DNA of 64,000 bases from Prevotella sp. (GCA_022641735.1 JALCDQ010000001.1:124001-188000), one strand, 5' to 3'. Shown: positions 1 through 9,854, counted from the first letter of the stretch. Made by a program: numbers and translations. The notes: a model not told the origin generated them from the sequence alone.

Positions 1-58
1 TACACAAAGGTTTCTTCGATAAGGAAGGCTCCTTAGGTCAAAAGACAGGTGGAACATT

Positions 59-955
59 CTATTTCGTCTGTTCTCGATTTCTCAATTCTGTAGGAGACAT
101 CCCGAAATGCTTCCTTACAAATGTTCCAAAAAGAGAAATATTGATGAACCCGAGTTTATTGGATATCTCTTTGATGGATAGTTCTGTATGGAAAAGATTA
201 TATCGGATATCCTCCATCGTGTATTCCACTATCCATTCCGAAGCACTCTTGCCACTGTACTTATGGCAAATCATCGAAAGGTATTTAGGAGTAATGCAGA
301 GGTCCAAAGCATAACTTCCCACGGGTTGCCGCTTCACATGATTATGCGACAACATGTTCAGGAAACGATTAAAAAGCACTCTGCCTCGAGATACCTCATG
401 CTCATCTTGCGCATTGACACTGCTTTCCACCAGTCTGCACATATCCAAAAGCATGGCTCTCACGATGCTCTGCATAATTAAAGACTGATTTTCGCGTGGA
501 TGGTCCATCTTGTATTTTATGAGACTATAATACAAGCGGAACTGCTCTTTGTCTTCACTTGGGAGCTTCACCACATTGCGTTTGCGGATATACACCATCA
601 GATTCCATTTGTCGAGCTCACCTCTCAGCAGACCTTGCATGATTCTATCGGAAAGGCAAAGTATCTTGCATTCGAAATCAACACTAATCATGTAGTTATC
701 CAGTATTACATTGGCCGCACTAAGGAGTACTTCATCCTGATAAAGCATCAGTTTGCGGTCATTGATATCAAACTGAATTTTACCTTTAGAGCACAAGATG
801 ATGAAATTCATTTTAGCATAAAGGGGGGATATTTCTGTAAGATCCCTCACATTATCTATAATGACAATGTCCCCATCAGAATAATCCACTATGGGATTGC
901 CCTGATTCAGTTGATCGATATCAACTTCCTGAATAATCATTTTTCTAGCATTCAT
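59..955 (-). CDS. AraC-family transcriptional regulator
   Basis: The C-terminal ~85 residues form the two helix-turn-helix motifs of AraC/XylS regulators (SIKEISNKLGFINISLFGTFVRKHFGMSPTELR). The ~200 N-terminal residues look like a cupin-type sensor domain, as in Bacteroidota regulators of this kind. I place the start at MNARKMII (298 aa), not at the track's 997, because a TATATTTG -7 box lies at about 978-985 inside the longer ORF. The gene diverges from the HlyD/ABC-2 export operon at 1140 and is its likely regulator; this is inferred from position. The ligand is unknown. Confidence 0.85.
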   Translation of the reverse strand: MNARKMIIQEVDIDQLNQGNPIVDYSDGDIVIIDNVRDLTEISPLYAKMNFIILCSKGKIQFDINDRKLMLYQDEVLLSAANVILDNYMISVDFECKILCLSDRIMQGLLRGELDKWNLMVYIRKRNVVKLPSEDKEQFRLYYSLIKYKMDHPRENQSLIMQSIVRAMLLDMCRLVESSVNAQDEHEVSRGRVLFNRFLNMLSHNHVKRQPVGSYALDLCITPKYLSMICHKYSGKSASEWIVEYTMEDIRYNLFHTELSIKEISNKLGFINISLFGTFVRKHFGMSPTELRNREQTK

Positions 956-1101
956 ATTGAAACCTTTTGTTTTGCAAATATCGGCAAATATACGCATTTT
1001 TAGTGTTCTTTTTTACTATATTTCTCAGAAAAAAGCCCATCACTTCCTAAGAATCACTCTTTTAAAGAAATATTAAACACTGATAGGGCTTAAATTGTAA
1101 C

Positions 1102-1109
1102 TATATTTG
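1102..1109 (+). promoter_or_regulatory. Promoter -7 box of the export operon
   Basis: TATATTTG matches the Bacteroidota -7 consensus TAnnTTTG. The ORF track starts the downstream ORF at the TTG inside this box, which cannot be translated from this promoter, so the ATG at 1140 is used instead. I see no -33 TTG at the usual distance, which may mean activator dependence. Confidence 0.7.
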
Positions 1110-1139
1110 CACCCAAATAAAGACAATTCAAACAAAGGT

Positions 1140-2126
1140 ATGTATTCGAGTAAGCGAATCTTTAAGAGTAGGATTTTCATATCAGCTGCAACTATCTTGG
1201 CAGCTGCCATTATACTAATTGTTTTCGGATTACTAAAGAAAACTCACAAGTCAACCTTACAGGGGCAATTAGAAAACACCGATTACAGAGTCTGCTCTAA
1301 AGTCCCATCAAGAGTGGTCAGATTTCTTGTTCATGAAGGACAGAGTGTTCACAGAGGTGACACATTGGTTATTCTTAGCGCTCCAGAAGTCAATGCTATG
1401 GAAAAACAGGCAACAGCCTCCCGAGATGCTTCGGAGGCTGTTGCTGATTTAACACAAGAAGGAACTCGAAAAGAAGCTATCAGCAGTGCTTATGATGTCT
1501 GGCAACAGGCCAAAGCACATACAACCATCGCGCAAAAGACCTTTCAAAGGATGAATAATCTCTACCAGCAAGGGGTAATATCTGCCCAACGCAGGGATGA
1601 AATAAAGGCTGAATATGAGTCGGCTATTGATGCAGAGAATGCCGCAAAATCTCAATATGACATGGCAGAAAACGGATTCAGAAGTGAGGAAAAACGTGTC
1701 TCTGCAGCTGATGTTGACCGTTCCCAAGCCAAGATAGAACAAGTCAAAGCCATGCTCAACGAGACCGTTATCACGGCAGTCACGGATGGCTATGTGGCTG
1801 AAATGTTTGTGGAAGTGGGCGAATTCGTAAACACGGGCGCTCCAATTATGAACATCAGTACTTACAACTATTGGTTTACCTTTAATATAACGGAAGACAA
1901 ACTTCCCGGAATTGACGTCGGCAGGCATATCCGCATCTATATTCCAGCCCTGAACGAGACGATTCCAGCAAGGGTGAAACTCGTGAAGAACGAGGGTAAC
2001 TTTGCCGCATGGAAGGCTACACGGGCTCTGCAAGACATTGATTTAAAGGTCTTTGAAGTGCAGGCTGAGCCATTAAAGCCTCTTCGTCATCCACATGAAG
2101 GCATGTCGGCAATCGTTGTAAAATAA
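1140..2126 (+). CDS. HlyD-family membrane fusion (adaptor) protein
   Basis: This 328-aa protein has one N-terminal membrane segment (about residues 9-32). Two half-lipoyl motifs (RVVRFLVHEGQSVHRGDTLVIL and DGYVAEMFVEVGEFVNTGAPIMNI) flank a long alpha-helical hairpin, followed by a beta-barrel region. This is the layout of periplasmic adaptors that join an inner-membrane exporter to a TolC-type channel. It is followed after 15 nt by two ABC-2 permeases and is clearly in operon with them. No TolC homologue is present nearby. The substrate is unknown; drug or lipid efflux is typical of the family. Confidence 0.9.
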   Translation: MYSSKRIFKSRIFISAATILAAAIILIVFGLLKKTHKSTLQGQLENTDYRVCSKVPSRVVRFLVHEGQSVHRGDTLVILSAPEVNAMEKQATASRDASEAVADLTQEGTRKEAISSAYDVWQQAKAHTTIAQKTFQRMNNLYQQGVISAQRRDEIKAEYESAIDAENAAKSQYDMAENGFRSEEKRVSAADVDRSQAKIEQVKAMLNETVITAVTDGYVAEMFVEVGEFVNTGAPIMNISTYNYWFTFNITEDKLPGIDVGRHIRIYIPALNETIPARVKLVKNEGNFAAWKATRALQDIDLKVFEVQAEPLKPLRHPHEGMSAIVVK

Positions 2127-2141
2127 AATCAGCATATCAAT

Positions 2142-3326
2142 ATGAAATACAAGTCATCGACAATACGCAGGATACAGAGCATCAGCAGAAGAGAAATACG
2201 CACGTTTTCGCGTCGTCCGTTATTCCTTTTCTGTATGATTATCGCGCCCCTTACTTGTATATTTTTCTTCACTTCGCTGATGAAAGCAGGCCTCCCTACC
2301 CGTCTTCCGGCTGCCGTTGTGGATGAAGACAACACTCATATCACCCGTATCATGTTGCGGATGATGGATTCTTTTGAAGATGTCAACTTAACACATATAT
2401 ATCGTTCTTTCGGAGATGCACGGCAAGCCATGCAACGGGGAGAAATCTACGGCTTCTTCTATCTGCCCAAAGGCATTACCAAAGAGGCAGAATCCAGCAG
2501 GAAGCCAAGGGTTTCTTTCTATACCAACGATGCCTATTATGTACCCGGGAATCTGCTGATGAAGGACATGAAAACCTGTTCGGAACTGATAGGACTGGCC
2601 TTAGTGCGGGCTAATCTATGGGCTAACGGCTATACGGAACATGATGCCTTGGGCATCATTCAACCGATTGTCATCGAAGCGCATCCGATGAAGAACTCGT
2701 TTCTAGATTATTCCGTCTATCTGAACAACATGCTTGTCCCTGGCATCATCATCTTGCTCATCATGCTCTCCACCACTTACTGCATCGGCATGGAATGGAA
2801 AAACAACCGGCAGAAGGTGTGGTTTTGGATGGCAGGAGAGTCGGTATGGGTTGCTCTCATTGGAAAATTATTGCCGCAAACAGTAGTTTATAGCATCATC
2901 ATGATTTTCATGGATGTCGTATTCTTCCGCTATCTGGGCTATCCCTGCAATTGCGGAATTGCCATGATGATGTTTATCAGCGTTCTCACCGTATTGTCTT
3001 CACAGGGATTCGGCGTGTTCCTATTCGGTCTGATGGCCGGTGAGATGCGCCTTGCCATGTGCATCTGCTCGCTTTGGGGCATTCTTTCGTTCTCCTTGGC
3101 TGGCTTCACTTATCCCGTAACGGCAATGAATCCCTTCCTCAGGGCCCTTGCCGTATGGTTCCCTTTGCGGCATTATTACCTGATGTATGTGGACTTGGCA
3201 CTCGATGGATACAGTATTAGATATGTCTTGGATTCGTTATGTTGGATGATAGGCTTTTGCTTGTTGCCTTTCCTTACGACGTCAATATACCACAAGGCAT
3301 TCTTGAAATATGAATATTTAAAATAA
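2142..3326 (+). CDS. ABC-2 type permease, first of pair
   Basis: This 394-aa membrane protein has the ABC-2 permease plan (COG0842, YhhJ/YbhR-like). One membrane helix lies near residues 24-45, a periplasmic domain of about 130 residues follows, and five or six C-terminal helices complete it, including the WFPLRHYYLMYVDLALDG region typical of the family. It lies between the adaptor gene and a second, diverged permease gene, so the two probably form a heterodimer. No ATP-binding subunit is encoded in the operon. The substrate cannot be told from sequence. Confidence 0.88.
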   Translation: MKYKSSTIRRIQSISRREIRTFSRRPLFLFCMIIAPLTCIFFFTSLMKAGLPTRLPAAVVDEDNTHITRIMLRMMDSFEDVNLTHIYRSFGDARQAMQRGEIYGFFYLPKGITKEAESSRKPRVSFYTNDAYYVPGNLLMKDMKTCSELIGLALVRANLWANGYTEHDALGIIQPIVIEAHPMKNSFLDYSVYLNNMLVPGIIILLIMLSTTYCIGMEWKNNRQKVWFWMAGESVWVALIGKLLPQTVVYSIIMIFMDVVFFRYLGYPCNCGIAMMMFISVLTVLSSQGFGVFLFGLMAGEMRLAMCICSLWGILSFSLAGFTYPVTAMNPFLRALAVWFPLRHYYLMYVDLALDGYSIRYVLDSLCWMIGFCLLPFLTTSIYHKAFLKYEYLK

Positions 3327-3343
3327 CGATTTGACTTAACAGA

Positions 3344-4507
3344 ATGAATGATTTCTTACATATTTGGTATCGGGAACTGACTACAATCCTGCATGACAAG
3401 GGCATCATGATATTCATCGCCTTTGTCCCGCTCTTCTATCCTTTGCTCTATTCGTATATCTATACGAATGAGGTGGTAAGGGATGTGCCTGCTGTGGTTG
3501 TAGATTATAATCATTCACACTTAAGCCGGGAGTTCTTGCGGAAGGTGGATGGCACGCCGGATGTGAAGATTCTCACTTGCTGCGAGTCTATGTTCGAAGC
3601 ACAGGAATATATCAAAAACCATCAGGCTTTTGGCATTATACAGATTCCACAGACGTTCACAGCAGATATTCTGCATGGTGAACAAACTTATGTCGGCCTT
3701 TATTGCGACATGAGCAGTCTGCTATATTATAAAGGATTGTTGCTGGCTTGCACCAACGTGTCGCTTGACATGAACCGTGACATTAAAATCCGGAAGCTCG
3801 CAACAAGTGCTATTAGCCGGGAAGATGAGGAAATCACGAAGATGCCTGTGGATTATGACCATGTTCATATATTCAATCCACAGTCGGGATTTGCCTCTTT
3901 TCTCATCCCTCCAGTGCTCATGTTGATTATCCAACAGACACTGCTGCTCGGTATCGGAATGCAAATGGGAAGTACACGTGAGGAATATATGGGGTGCTTC
4001 ATACCTTTCGACCGCCATTACAAGAATATCATCTCTATTCTCATGGGCAAAACCTTGGTCTATCTGATGATTTACTTCATCATGGCAATTTATATGTTTT
4101 CATTTGTTAACTCAATCTTCAGCCTTCCACAATTGGGACAATTCTGGACATTGGTTGCATTTATCATCCCCTATATCCTTGCGTGCATCTTCTTTTCCAT
4201 CACGCTTTCGTCGCTCATCTACAGGCGCGAAGACTGCATATTCATCTTCGTTTTCATGTCTGTGCCGATGCTCTTCCTCTCCGGAATATCATGGCCTGCC
4301 TCGGCAATGCCTGAGTTTTGGAAACTTTTCTCCTATCTCTTCCCTTCCTCATTGGGCATGAATGCCTACGTGCGCATCATGAGTATGGGGTGCAATCTGC
4401 AAGAGATAGCACCACTGTATTTCGGCATTTGGCTGCAAGTGGGCGTCTATTTCGGCACTTCCTGCCTTGTATACGTCCGACAGATGAGGAAGATGAAACT
4501 TGCATAA
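3344..4507 (+). CDS. ABC-2 type permease, second of pair
   Basis: This 387-aa protein has the same topology as the preceding gene: an N-terminal helix, a periplasmic domain (DVPAVVVDYNHSHLSREFLRKVDGTPDV) and a C-terminal bundle ending in WPASAMPEFWKLFSYLFPSSLGMNAYVRI. The PAVVVD.. start of the periplasmic domain is shared with its neighbour (PAAVVDEDNTH), showing that the two are paralogues. It ends the operon that begins at 1140. Nothing in it binds ATP, so an ATPase must come from elsewhere or the pair works differently from classical ABC exporters. Confidence 0.87.
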   Translation: MNDFLHIWYRELTTILHDKGIMIFIAFVPLFYPLLYSYIYTNEVVRDVPAVVVDYNHSHLSREFLRKVDGTPDVKILTCCESMFEAQEYIKNHQAFGIIQIPQTFTADILHGEQTYVGLYCDMSSLLYYKGLLLACTNVSLDMNRDIKIRKLATSAISREDEEITKMPVDYDHVHIFNPQSGFASFLIPPVLMLIIQQTLLLGIGMQMGSTREEYMGCFIPFDRHYKNIISILMGKTLVYLMIYFIMAIYMFSFVNSIFSLPQLGQFWTLVAFIIPYILACIFFSITLSSLIYRREDCIFIFVFMSVPMLFLSGISWPASAMPEFWKLFSYLFPSSLGMNAYVRIMSMGCNLQEIAPLYFGIWLQVGVYFGTSCLVYVRQMRKMKLA

Positions 4508-4533
4508 TTTTACCTTATTTATACTATAAGGTG

Positions 4534-4564
4534 TTGGAGTTCTCCTAAATAAATTATATCTTTG
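4534..4564 (+). promoter_or_regulatory. Promoter of DUF6078 gene (TTG-N20-TATCTTTG)
   Basis: TTG at 4534-4536 and TATCTTTG at 4557-4564 are separated by 20 nt, a good Bacteroidota promoter. The track's ORF start at 4562 is the TTG inside the -7 box; the ATG at 4589 fits a short leader. Confidence 0.75.
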
Positions 4565-4588
4565 CATATCGAAAAGAATATAATCTAT

Positions 4589-5047
4589 ATGGAAAAGAAA
4601 ACTACTGACATCAAAATCAACTATGATGACGTTCCATTAAGTTGGAAACATTGTTTCTATGAGGCATGCCCGATGAAGGCGGAATGCCTTCATTACCAGA
4701 CGGGAAAAGTCCTTCCTGACGACAAGAATTTCGGAATGGCCATCTATCCAAACGCATTGAAAGACGGCAAATGCCGCTTCTTCAAGGAGATACGCATCAT
4801 AAACGCGGCATGGGGATTCAACACTATCTTCCAAGAAGTGAAGAGCAAGGACGACACTCCGTTGCGAAGAGAAATCAAAGACTACTTAGGAAGCAACGGC
4901 ACTTACTACAAATATCATAATGGGGATTTGCTCCTTACGCCGGAACAACAGGCTTGGATTATTGCTCTTTTTAAGCAATACGGCTATTCAGAAGGGTTAA
5001 CCTTCGACCATTATGTGGCTATCTTAGATTACAACTGCGGTTTGTAA
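4589..5047 (+). CDS. DUF6078-family protein
   Basis: This 152-aa cytosolic protein resembles the DUF6078 family of Prevotella and Bacteroides, whose function is unknown. It contains a Cys-rich N-terminal stretch (CFYEACPMKAECLHY) that could bind metal, and a C-terminal helical part with LTPEQQAWIIALFKQYGY. It has its own promoter and stands alone between the export operon and the convergent thrS. Its stop codon (TTGTAA) is the first part of a 22-bp tandem repeat array that fills the downstream gap. Confidence 0.75.
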   Translation: MEKKTTDIKINYDDVPLSWKHCFYEACPMKAECLHYQTGKVLPDDKNFGMAIYPNALKDGKCRFFKEIRIINAAWGFNTIFQEVKSKDDTPLRREIKDYLGSNGTYYKYHNGDLLLTPEQQAWIIALFKQYGYSEGLTFDHYVAILDYNCGL

Positions 5048-5129
5048 CGTGGTTACACACGGCTTGTAATGTGGTTACACACGACTTGTAATCACGTTAC
5101 AAACGACTTGTAACGTGGCTATAAGCCAT
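5042..5129. repeat. 22-bp tandem repeat array (4 units)
   Basis: Four units of period 22 start with TTGTAA: ttgtaacgtggttacacacggc, ttgtaatgtggttacacacgac, a third variant reading ttgtaatcacgttacaaacgac, and a fourth degenerate one. Units carry a GTAAC/GTTAC dyad. The first unit begins in the last codons of the DUF6078 gene. Looser copies continue to about 5180 (aacgtgattacaagccatgg). Confidence 0.85.
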
Positions 5130-5210
5130 TAATAACCTGACTATCTATCGCGAATAACGTGATTACAAGCCATGGATAATCTCCCTATGTGCCGCTTTCA
5201 GGCATAAAGA

Positions 5211-5247
5211 AAGCCCCGATATTCATCGTCATTGAACATCGGGGCTT
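5211..5247 (-). terminator. Terminator of thrS, possibly bidirectional
   Basis: AAGCCCCGAT and ATCGGGGCTT form a perfect 10-bp stem with a 17-nt loop, followed on the minus strand by TTCTTTAT. It lies between the convergent DUF6078 and thrS genes. Confidence 0.85.
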
Positions 5248-5268
5248 ATGCTGTAAGTCGTTTTCAGA

Positions 5269-7221
5269 TTAATTCTCAGCAGACTTCAACTGCTCAGCCA
5301 CTATCTTATTGATGCGCTCAGCAAATTCTTCTATCTTCATAGTAGCCTGCTCGCCGCCGCCTTGCTCACGCATAGAGACGAGGCCTTCGGCAGCTTCCTT
5401 CTCACCGACGATAATCATATAAGGCACGCGCTTCAATTCATTGTCACGCACTTTGCGCCCTATCTTCTCGTTGCGGTCGTCGATATAGCCCCTTACACCT
5501 TTCTGTGCAAACACTGCATTCACCTTCTCTGCATAGTCATTGAACTTCTCCGAGATAGGCAAAATGGCCACTTGGTCAGGCGCAAGCCACAGAGGGAAGT
5601 GACCGGCAGTATGCTCGATGAGCACTGCTGTGAAGCGTTCGAGAGACCCAAAAGGAGCACGGTGAATCATCACAGGCGTCTGCTTGCTGTTATCTTCTGC
5701 TGTATATTCGAGTTTGAAGCGTTGCGGGAGGTTGTAATCAACCTGTATGGTACCCAATTGCCACTTTCTTCCAATGGCGTCTTTCACCATGAAGTCGAGC
5801 TTAGGGCCATAGAAAGCAGCCTCTCCAATCTCCTCATGAGCCTTCAATCCCTTCTCTTGGCAAGCCTCACGAATGGCATTCTGGCTCTCTTCCCATATCT
5901 CATCAGAACCGATATATTTCTCTTTATCCTTCGGGTCACGAAGACTTATCTGGGCTTCATAGTTCTCGAAGCCGAAGATTCCGAATACTTTCTGGATGAT
6001 ATCAATCACATTCTCAAACTCTTTCTTTACTTGGTCAGAGCGCACAAAGATGTGGGCATCATCCTGAGTAAACGTGCGCACACGGGTCAATCCATGCAAC
6101 TCACCGCTCTTCTCATAGCGGAACACCGTGCCGAACTCAGCAATGCGCAGAGGTAAATCCTTGTAACTGCGAGGCTTACGAGCGTAAATCTCACAATGGT
6201 GAGGGCAGTTCATCGGCTTCAACATGTATTCCTCATCCTCCTCAGGAGTGTGGATAGGCTGAAAGGCATCCTTGCCATAATGAGCATAATGCCCTGATGT
6301 CACATAAAGGCTCTTGCCTCCGATGCCCGGAGTGATGACCTCCTGATAGTTGTAAGGACGCAAAAGACTGCGCAAAAGTTCCTGAAGACGAAGGCGAAGC
6401 TGCGTTCCCTTCGGCAACCAAATTGGCAATCCTTTGCCTACACGGTCAGAGAACATGAAGAGTTCCATCTCTTTTCCAATCTTACGATGGTCACGTTTCT
6501 TGGCCTCCTCAAGCATTACGAGATACTCGTCGAGCATCTTCTTCTTTGGGAAAGTTACACCATAGATACGCGTCATCTGCTCTCTTTTGGCATCTCCACG
6601 CCAGAAAGCACCAGCCACAGAAGTAATCTTGATGGCCTTGATTTCACCTGTTGACATCAAATGAGGTCCACGGCAAAGATCGGTAAAGTTGCCCTGCGTG
6701 TATGTAGAGATAGTTCCATCCTCCAAATCCTGGTCTATATGCTCGCACTTATACTCCTGTCCGTCAGCCTTGAATTCCTTCAGAGCGTCAGCTTTGGATA
6801 CATCACGGCGCACAACCGGCTCGTTTTTCTTGGCCAATTCACGCATTTTCTCCTCAATCTTAGAGAAGTCATTCTCCGAGATAGCCGTGCCTTTAGGAGG
6901 CATCACATCATAAAAGAAGCCGTTCTCAATGGCAGGTCCGAACCCAAACTGTATGCCCGGATAGAGCTCTTGCAAAGCCTCAGCCAGCAAGTGAGCTGAT
7001 GTATGCCAGAATGTGTGCTTGCCCTCATCGTCATCAAACTTATAAAGGGCGATTGTAGCGTCCTTTGTGATAGGACGGTTTAACTCTGTTGTTTCACCAT
7101 TTACACCGCAAGATACAACGTTGCGAGCGAGGGCCGGTGAGATACTCTCGGCGATTTGTAACCCAGTTACACCCTCTTCGTACTCACGAACAGAGCCATC
7201 TGGAAAAGTAATTTTAACCAT
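5269..7221 (-). CDS. thrS: Threonyl-tRNA synthetase
   Basis: Charges tRNA-Thr with threonine in the cytosol. The domains are in the expected order: an N-terminal TGS domain ([16 protein letters not shown]), the editing/SAD region with [11 protein letters not shown], a class II core with the zinc Cys in [10 protein letters not shown], motif 2 ([24 protein letters not shown]), motif 3 ([13 protein letters not shown]) and a C-terminal anticodon-binding domain. The 650-aa length is normal. I chose the second Met, since a TATCTTTG promoter box at 7262-7269 lies inside the track's longer ORF. No T-box-like leader is visible. The TPR gene lies just upstream. Confidence 0.97.
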   Translation of the reverse strand: MVKITFPDGSVREYEEGVTGLQIAESISPALARNVVSCGVNGETTELNRPITKDATIALYKFDDDEGKHTFWHTSAHLLAEALQELYPGIQFGFGPAIENGFFYDVMPPKGTAISENDFSKIEEKMRELAKKNEPVVRRDVSKADALKEFKADGQEYKCEHIDQDLEDGTISTYTQGNFTDLCRGPHLMSTGEIKAIKITSVAGAFWRGDAKREQMTRIYGVTFPKKKMLDEYLVMLEEAKKRDHRKIGKEMELFMFSDRVGKGLPIWLPKGTQLRLRLQELLRSLLRPYNYQEVITPGIGGKSLYVTSGHYAHYGKDAFQPIHTPEEDEEYMLKPMNCPHHCEIYARKPRSYKDLPLRIAEFGTVFRYEKSGELHGLTRVRTFTQDDAHIFVRSDQVKKEFENVIDIIQKVFGIFGFENYEAQISLRDPKDKEKYIGSDEIWEESQNAIREACQEKGLKAHEEIGEAAFYGPKLDFMVKDAIGRKWQLGTIQVDYNLPQRFKLEYTAEDNSKQTPVMIHRAPFGSLERFTAVLIEHTAGHFPLWLAPDQVAILPISEKFNDYAEKVNAVFAQKGVRGYIDDRNEKIGRKVRDNELKRVPYMIIVGEKEAAEGLVSMREQGGGEQATMKIEEFAERINKIVAEQLKSAEN

Positions 7222-7261
7222 AACAATGATACAATTATTGTATTTAACTAAAAATATGATG

Positions 7262-7269
7262 CAAAGATA
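7262..7269 (-). promoter_or_regulatory. Promoter -7 box of thrS
   Basis: On the minus strand this reads TATCTTTG, a perfect TAnnTTTG match 41 nt before the chosen thrS start. It shows that thrS can be transcribed independently of the upstream TPR gene. Confidence 0.65.
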
Positions 7270-7315
7270 ATAATAATTTTGCAATCAAAATCATTATTGG
7301 AGATAAATCATCAAA

Positions 7316-9286
7316 TTACTTTGATTTACTGAATTGCTTGATGACACTATAGGCTTCATAGATACCCAGCTCTCCTGCACGGCTCAAATCACGGATACCG
7401 CTGGTCTTATCGCCATTCTTGCAATAAGCAATTCCACGATTATAATAGGCTTCAGCAAGGTTTCCATCAAGTTGAATGGCCTTGTTGTAGTCGTCAATAG
7501 CGTTGGTATATTCCTTTTGGGTGGCATAGATATTACCCCTATTGAAGAACAAATAGGCATTCTTAGGACTCAATTTGATGGCGCTGTCCAAGTCTTCCTT
7601 TGCTTTCATCATCTTGAGTTTCACGTCCACTCCATTAGATGCATTGAAGTCATTCATCATCGTTTGGCAAACCGCCCGCTCCCAATAAGCCATCACAGAG
7701 GTGCTGTCTATCTGCAGATAAGCAGTCAAGTCGTTGATGGCGGCATCATAATTCTGAACAACACAATAAGCAACGGCACGCTGAAGGAGAACTCCCTTGA
7801 TGTTCCTCACATCCTTTGCTGCGGCAATCGATGAGGAAAGGGTGTCTATCTTGACAAAGTAAGCTTTCGACTGAACCTCTGTCAACTGGGCAGGATTGCA
7901 GTTTACATAAATCTTCGACTGTGGTTTCTGATGCGTATTGAAGTCTTCCACATCATGGTCAAATGCCTGATAAGACTTTATGCCATTATTATATTGAATA
8001 TAGGAAAGCTCATACATCGGCATGAAATTAGCCTCCACAGCCTTGTTCTGTACTTGTCCGCGGTAAGCACTCTTATACTCGTGCTCCACTTCGTTCTCAT
8101 CCGCCTCCACAAGTTGATTGTATTTCTCAGGATCTATCTCGCTTCTCTTCCTGACAGCCTTACGCTTGTTCTTGCTCCAACGTGGTTGAATGCCGAGGTG
8201 CTTGTCCATCTGAGCATGGAAGATGCGGAACTCGTCCAGCTCAGCCTTTGCCGTCAAGCCCATCCTACGATAAGCCCTTGCCCGATAAGAAAGGCCTGTC
8301 CAGAAGTTAGGGAACTGATTGATAACCAGCGTATAATCACGTACGGCATCCCGCAAATTGCCTGTTCGGTCGTTGAGCAATGCCCTATTGAAGATAGCAA
8401 GGAAGTTCTTCGGCTCCATCTTGATGATGAAATCGAAGTCGGAAATGGCTCTGTTGTCATCACCCAACTGCATTCTGAGCTGGCCGCGATTGTAATGAGC
8501 AAGGAAATTGTTAGGGTCGAGGTCGAGAGCAGTATCATAATCCGACATCGCTCCTCGCAGATTATTATAGCTATAACGAGCCATAGCTCGGTTAACATAG
8601 TTGCCTACGGTCTTCGGCTTTAAGTGGATTGCCTTAGAAAGATATTTATCGGCATCCTTCCATTGCTGACGCGAAAGGGAAATATAAGCTCTGGTCGTCC
8701 AGGAATCACCATCATAAGGGTCAAGTTCCAAACTCTTATCCAGCCATTTGGCAGCATTTGTCGTGTCTTTCTCATGCAAATAGATTTCTGCATTCAACGC
8801 ATAGGCATTGGCAAAGTTGCTCCATTTCTTCACAATGGTATCCACGTCCAAGTGCGCCTGCTTGTAATCCTTGACGTTCATGCGGCAGATTGTCCTGTTA
8901 TACCAATAGTTACGCTGGTCAGGATTCAACTTGATGGCCATTCCATAATCATCAATAGCCGGCTGATATTTCTCTTGTTTAATCCTGCAAATGGCCCGTA
9001 AGTCATAAATACCATCAATGTAAGGATTCAAACTGATGGCTTGTGTGGCGTCATTCTCGGCTCCTACAAAATCTTCAAGATAATATTTTGCAGCACCACG
9101 ATATTGCCAAGGCTCGTAAAGATAGGGCTTTAAGTCTATGACCTGATTGAAATACTGGATAGAAAGCACGTAATCCTCATAGTGAAGAGCCACCTCTCCA
9201 CTCGTCAACAGCCGGTCGGTATTATATTGAGCAAAGCCCGACAGACTGAATATTGACAACAACAGGATTACAAACCTTCGTTTCAT
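7316..9286 (-). CDS. Exported TPR-repeat protein
   Basis: This 656-aa protein starts with a signal peptide (MKRRFVILLLSIFSLSGFAQ). It then has about a dozen tetratricopeptide repeats in two blocks, about residues 25-350 and 500-650, with typical signatures such as AEAYYNRGIAYCKNGDK and FLAHYNRGQLRMQLGD. A non-TPR linker rich in charged residues separates the blocks. It probably acts as a periplasmic or surface scaffold; no catalytic motif is seen. It sits 7 nt after def and before thrS, a gene order common in Bacteroidota, but its precise role is unknown. Confidence 0.85.
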   Translation of the reverse strand: MKRRFVILLLSIFSLSGFAQYNTDRLLTSGEVALHYEDYVLSIQYFNQVIDLKPYLYEPWQYRGAAKYYLEDFVGAENDATQAISLNPYIDGIYDLRAICRIKQEKYQPAIDDYGMAIKLNPDQRNYWYNRTICRMNVKDYKQAHLDVDTIVKKWSNFANAYALNAEIYLHEKDTTNAAKWLDKSLELDPYDGDSWTTRAYISLSRQQWKDADKYLSKAIHLKPKTVGNYVNRAMARYSYNNLRGAMSDYDTALDLDPNNFLAHYNRGQLRMQLGDDNRAISDFDFIIKMEPKNFLAIFNRALLNDRTGNLRDAVRDYTLVINQFPNFWTGLSYRARAYRRMGLTAKAELDEFRIFHAQMDKHLGIQPRWSKNKRKAVRKRSEIDPEKYNQLVEADENEVEHEYKSAYRGQVQNKAVEANFMPMYELSYIQYNNGIKSYQAFDHDVEDFNTHQKPQSKIYVNCNPAQLTEVQSKAYFVKIDTLSSSIAAAKDVRNIKGVLLQRAVAYCVVQNYDAAINDLTAYLQIDSTSVMAYWERAVCQTMMNDFNASNGVDVKLKMMKAKEDLDSAIKLSPKNAYLFFNRGNIYATQKEYTNAIDDYNKAIQLDGNLAEAYYNRGIAYCKNGDKTSGIRDLSRAGELGIYEAYSVIKQFSKSK

Positions 9287-9293
9287 GCCTCAC

Positions 9294-9854
9294 TTATCTT
9301 TTCAAAGGCTTGGTACGATAGGCACAACGGTATCTGCCTTGCATCATTGCCTTGAGCTTATTACGGATGAGTTGCTTGCGTAAAGGACTGACTCTGTCCA
9401 CGAACATCGTGGCTTCCAAATGGTCGAACTCATGTTGCATCACGCGTGCAAGATAGCCATCCACCCACTCATCATGCTCCTTGAAGTCCTCATCCATATA
9501 CTTCACATGGATGCGTGTAGCACGGGTTACATTCTCATGAACGCCCGGAATGCTCAAGCATCCTTCTTCCATCGTTTCCGTCTCACTGTCATCATGTTCA
9601 AGAATATGCGCATTGATAAAGGCACGATGAAAGCCCTTATATTCCGGAAAGTCATCTTTCAGCACGTTGAGGTCGATGACCACCACGCGGATAGCTTTGC
9701 CTATCTGAGGTCCGGCAAGTCCAACGCCCTCTGAAGCAGCGAGCGTTTCAAACATGTTTTGTATCAATTCTTTTAATTCCGGATAGTCGGTTGGTATATC
9801 CTGAGCTACCTTGCGGAGTACCGGCTGTCCATATATATAAATAGGTAATATCAT
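9294..9854 (-). CDS. def: Peptide deformylase
   Basis: Removes the formyl group from the N-terminal Met of new proteins. All three family motifs are present in order: GVGLAGPQIG (about residue 45), EGCLSIPG (about 98) with the metal-ligand Cys, and the metal site QHEFDHLEA (about 142) with HExxH replaced by the HEFDH form normal for this enzyme. The 186-aa length is normal. It lies downstream of ruvX and upstream of the TPR gene, probably one transcript. Confidence 0.97.
   Translation of the reverse strand: MILPIYIYGQPVLRKVAQDIPTDYPELKELIQNMFETLAASEGVGLAGPQIGKAIRVVVIDLNVLKDDFPEYKGFHRAFINAHILEHDDSETETMEEGCLSIPGVHENVTRATRIHVKYMDEDFKEHDEWVDGYLARVMQHEFDHLEATMFVDRVSPLRKQLIRNKLKAMMQGRYRCAYRTKPLKR

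Noticed and set aside
1-58. Possible end or fragment of a gene at the left edge
   Set aside because: One open frame runs through here (HKGFFDKEGSLGQKTGG) but continues antisense into the AraC gene; too short to judge.
7222-7315. T-box or other tRNA-sensing leader before thrS
   Set aside because: No T-box sequence or specifier hairpin is seen; the leader is only about 35 nt. The same holds for pheS.
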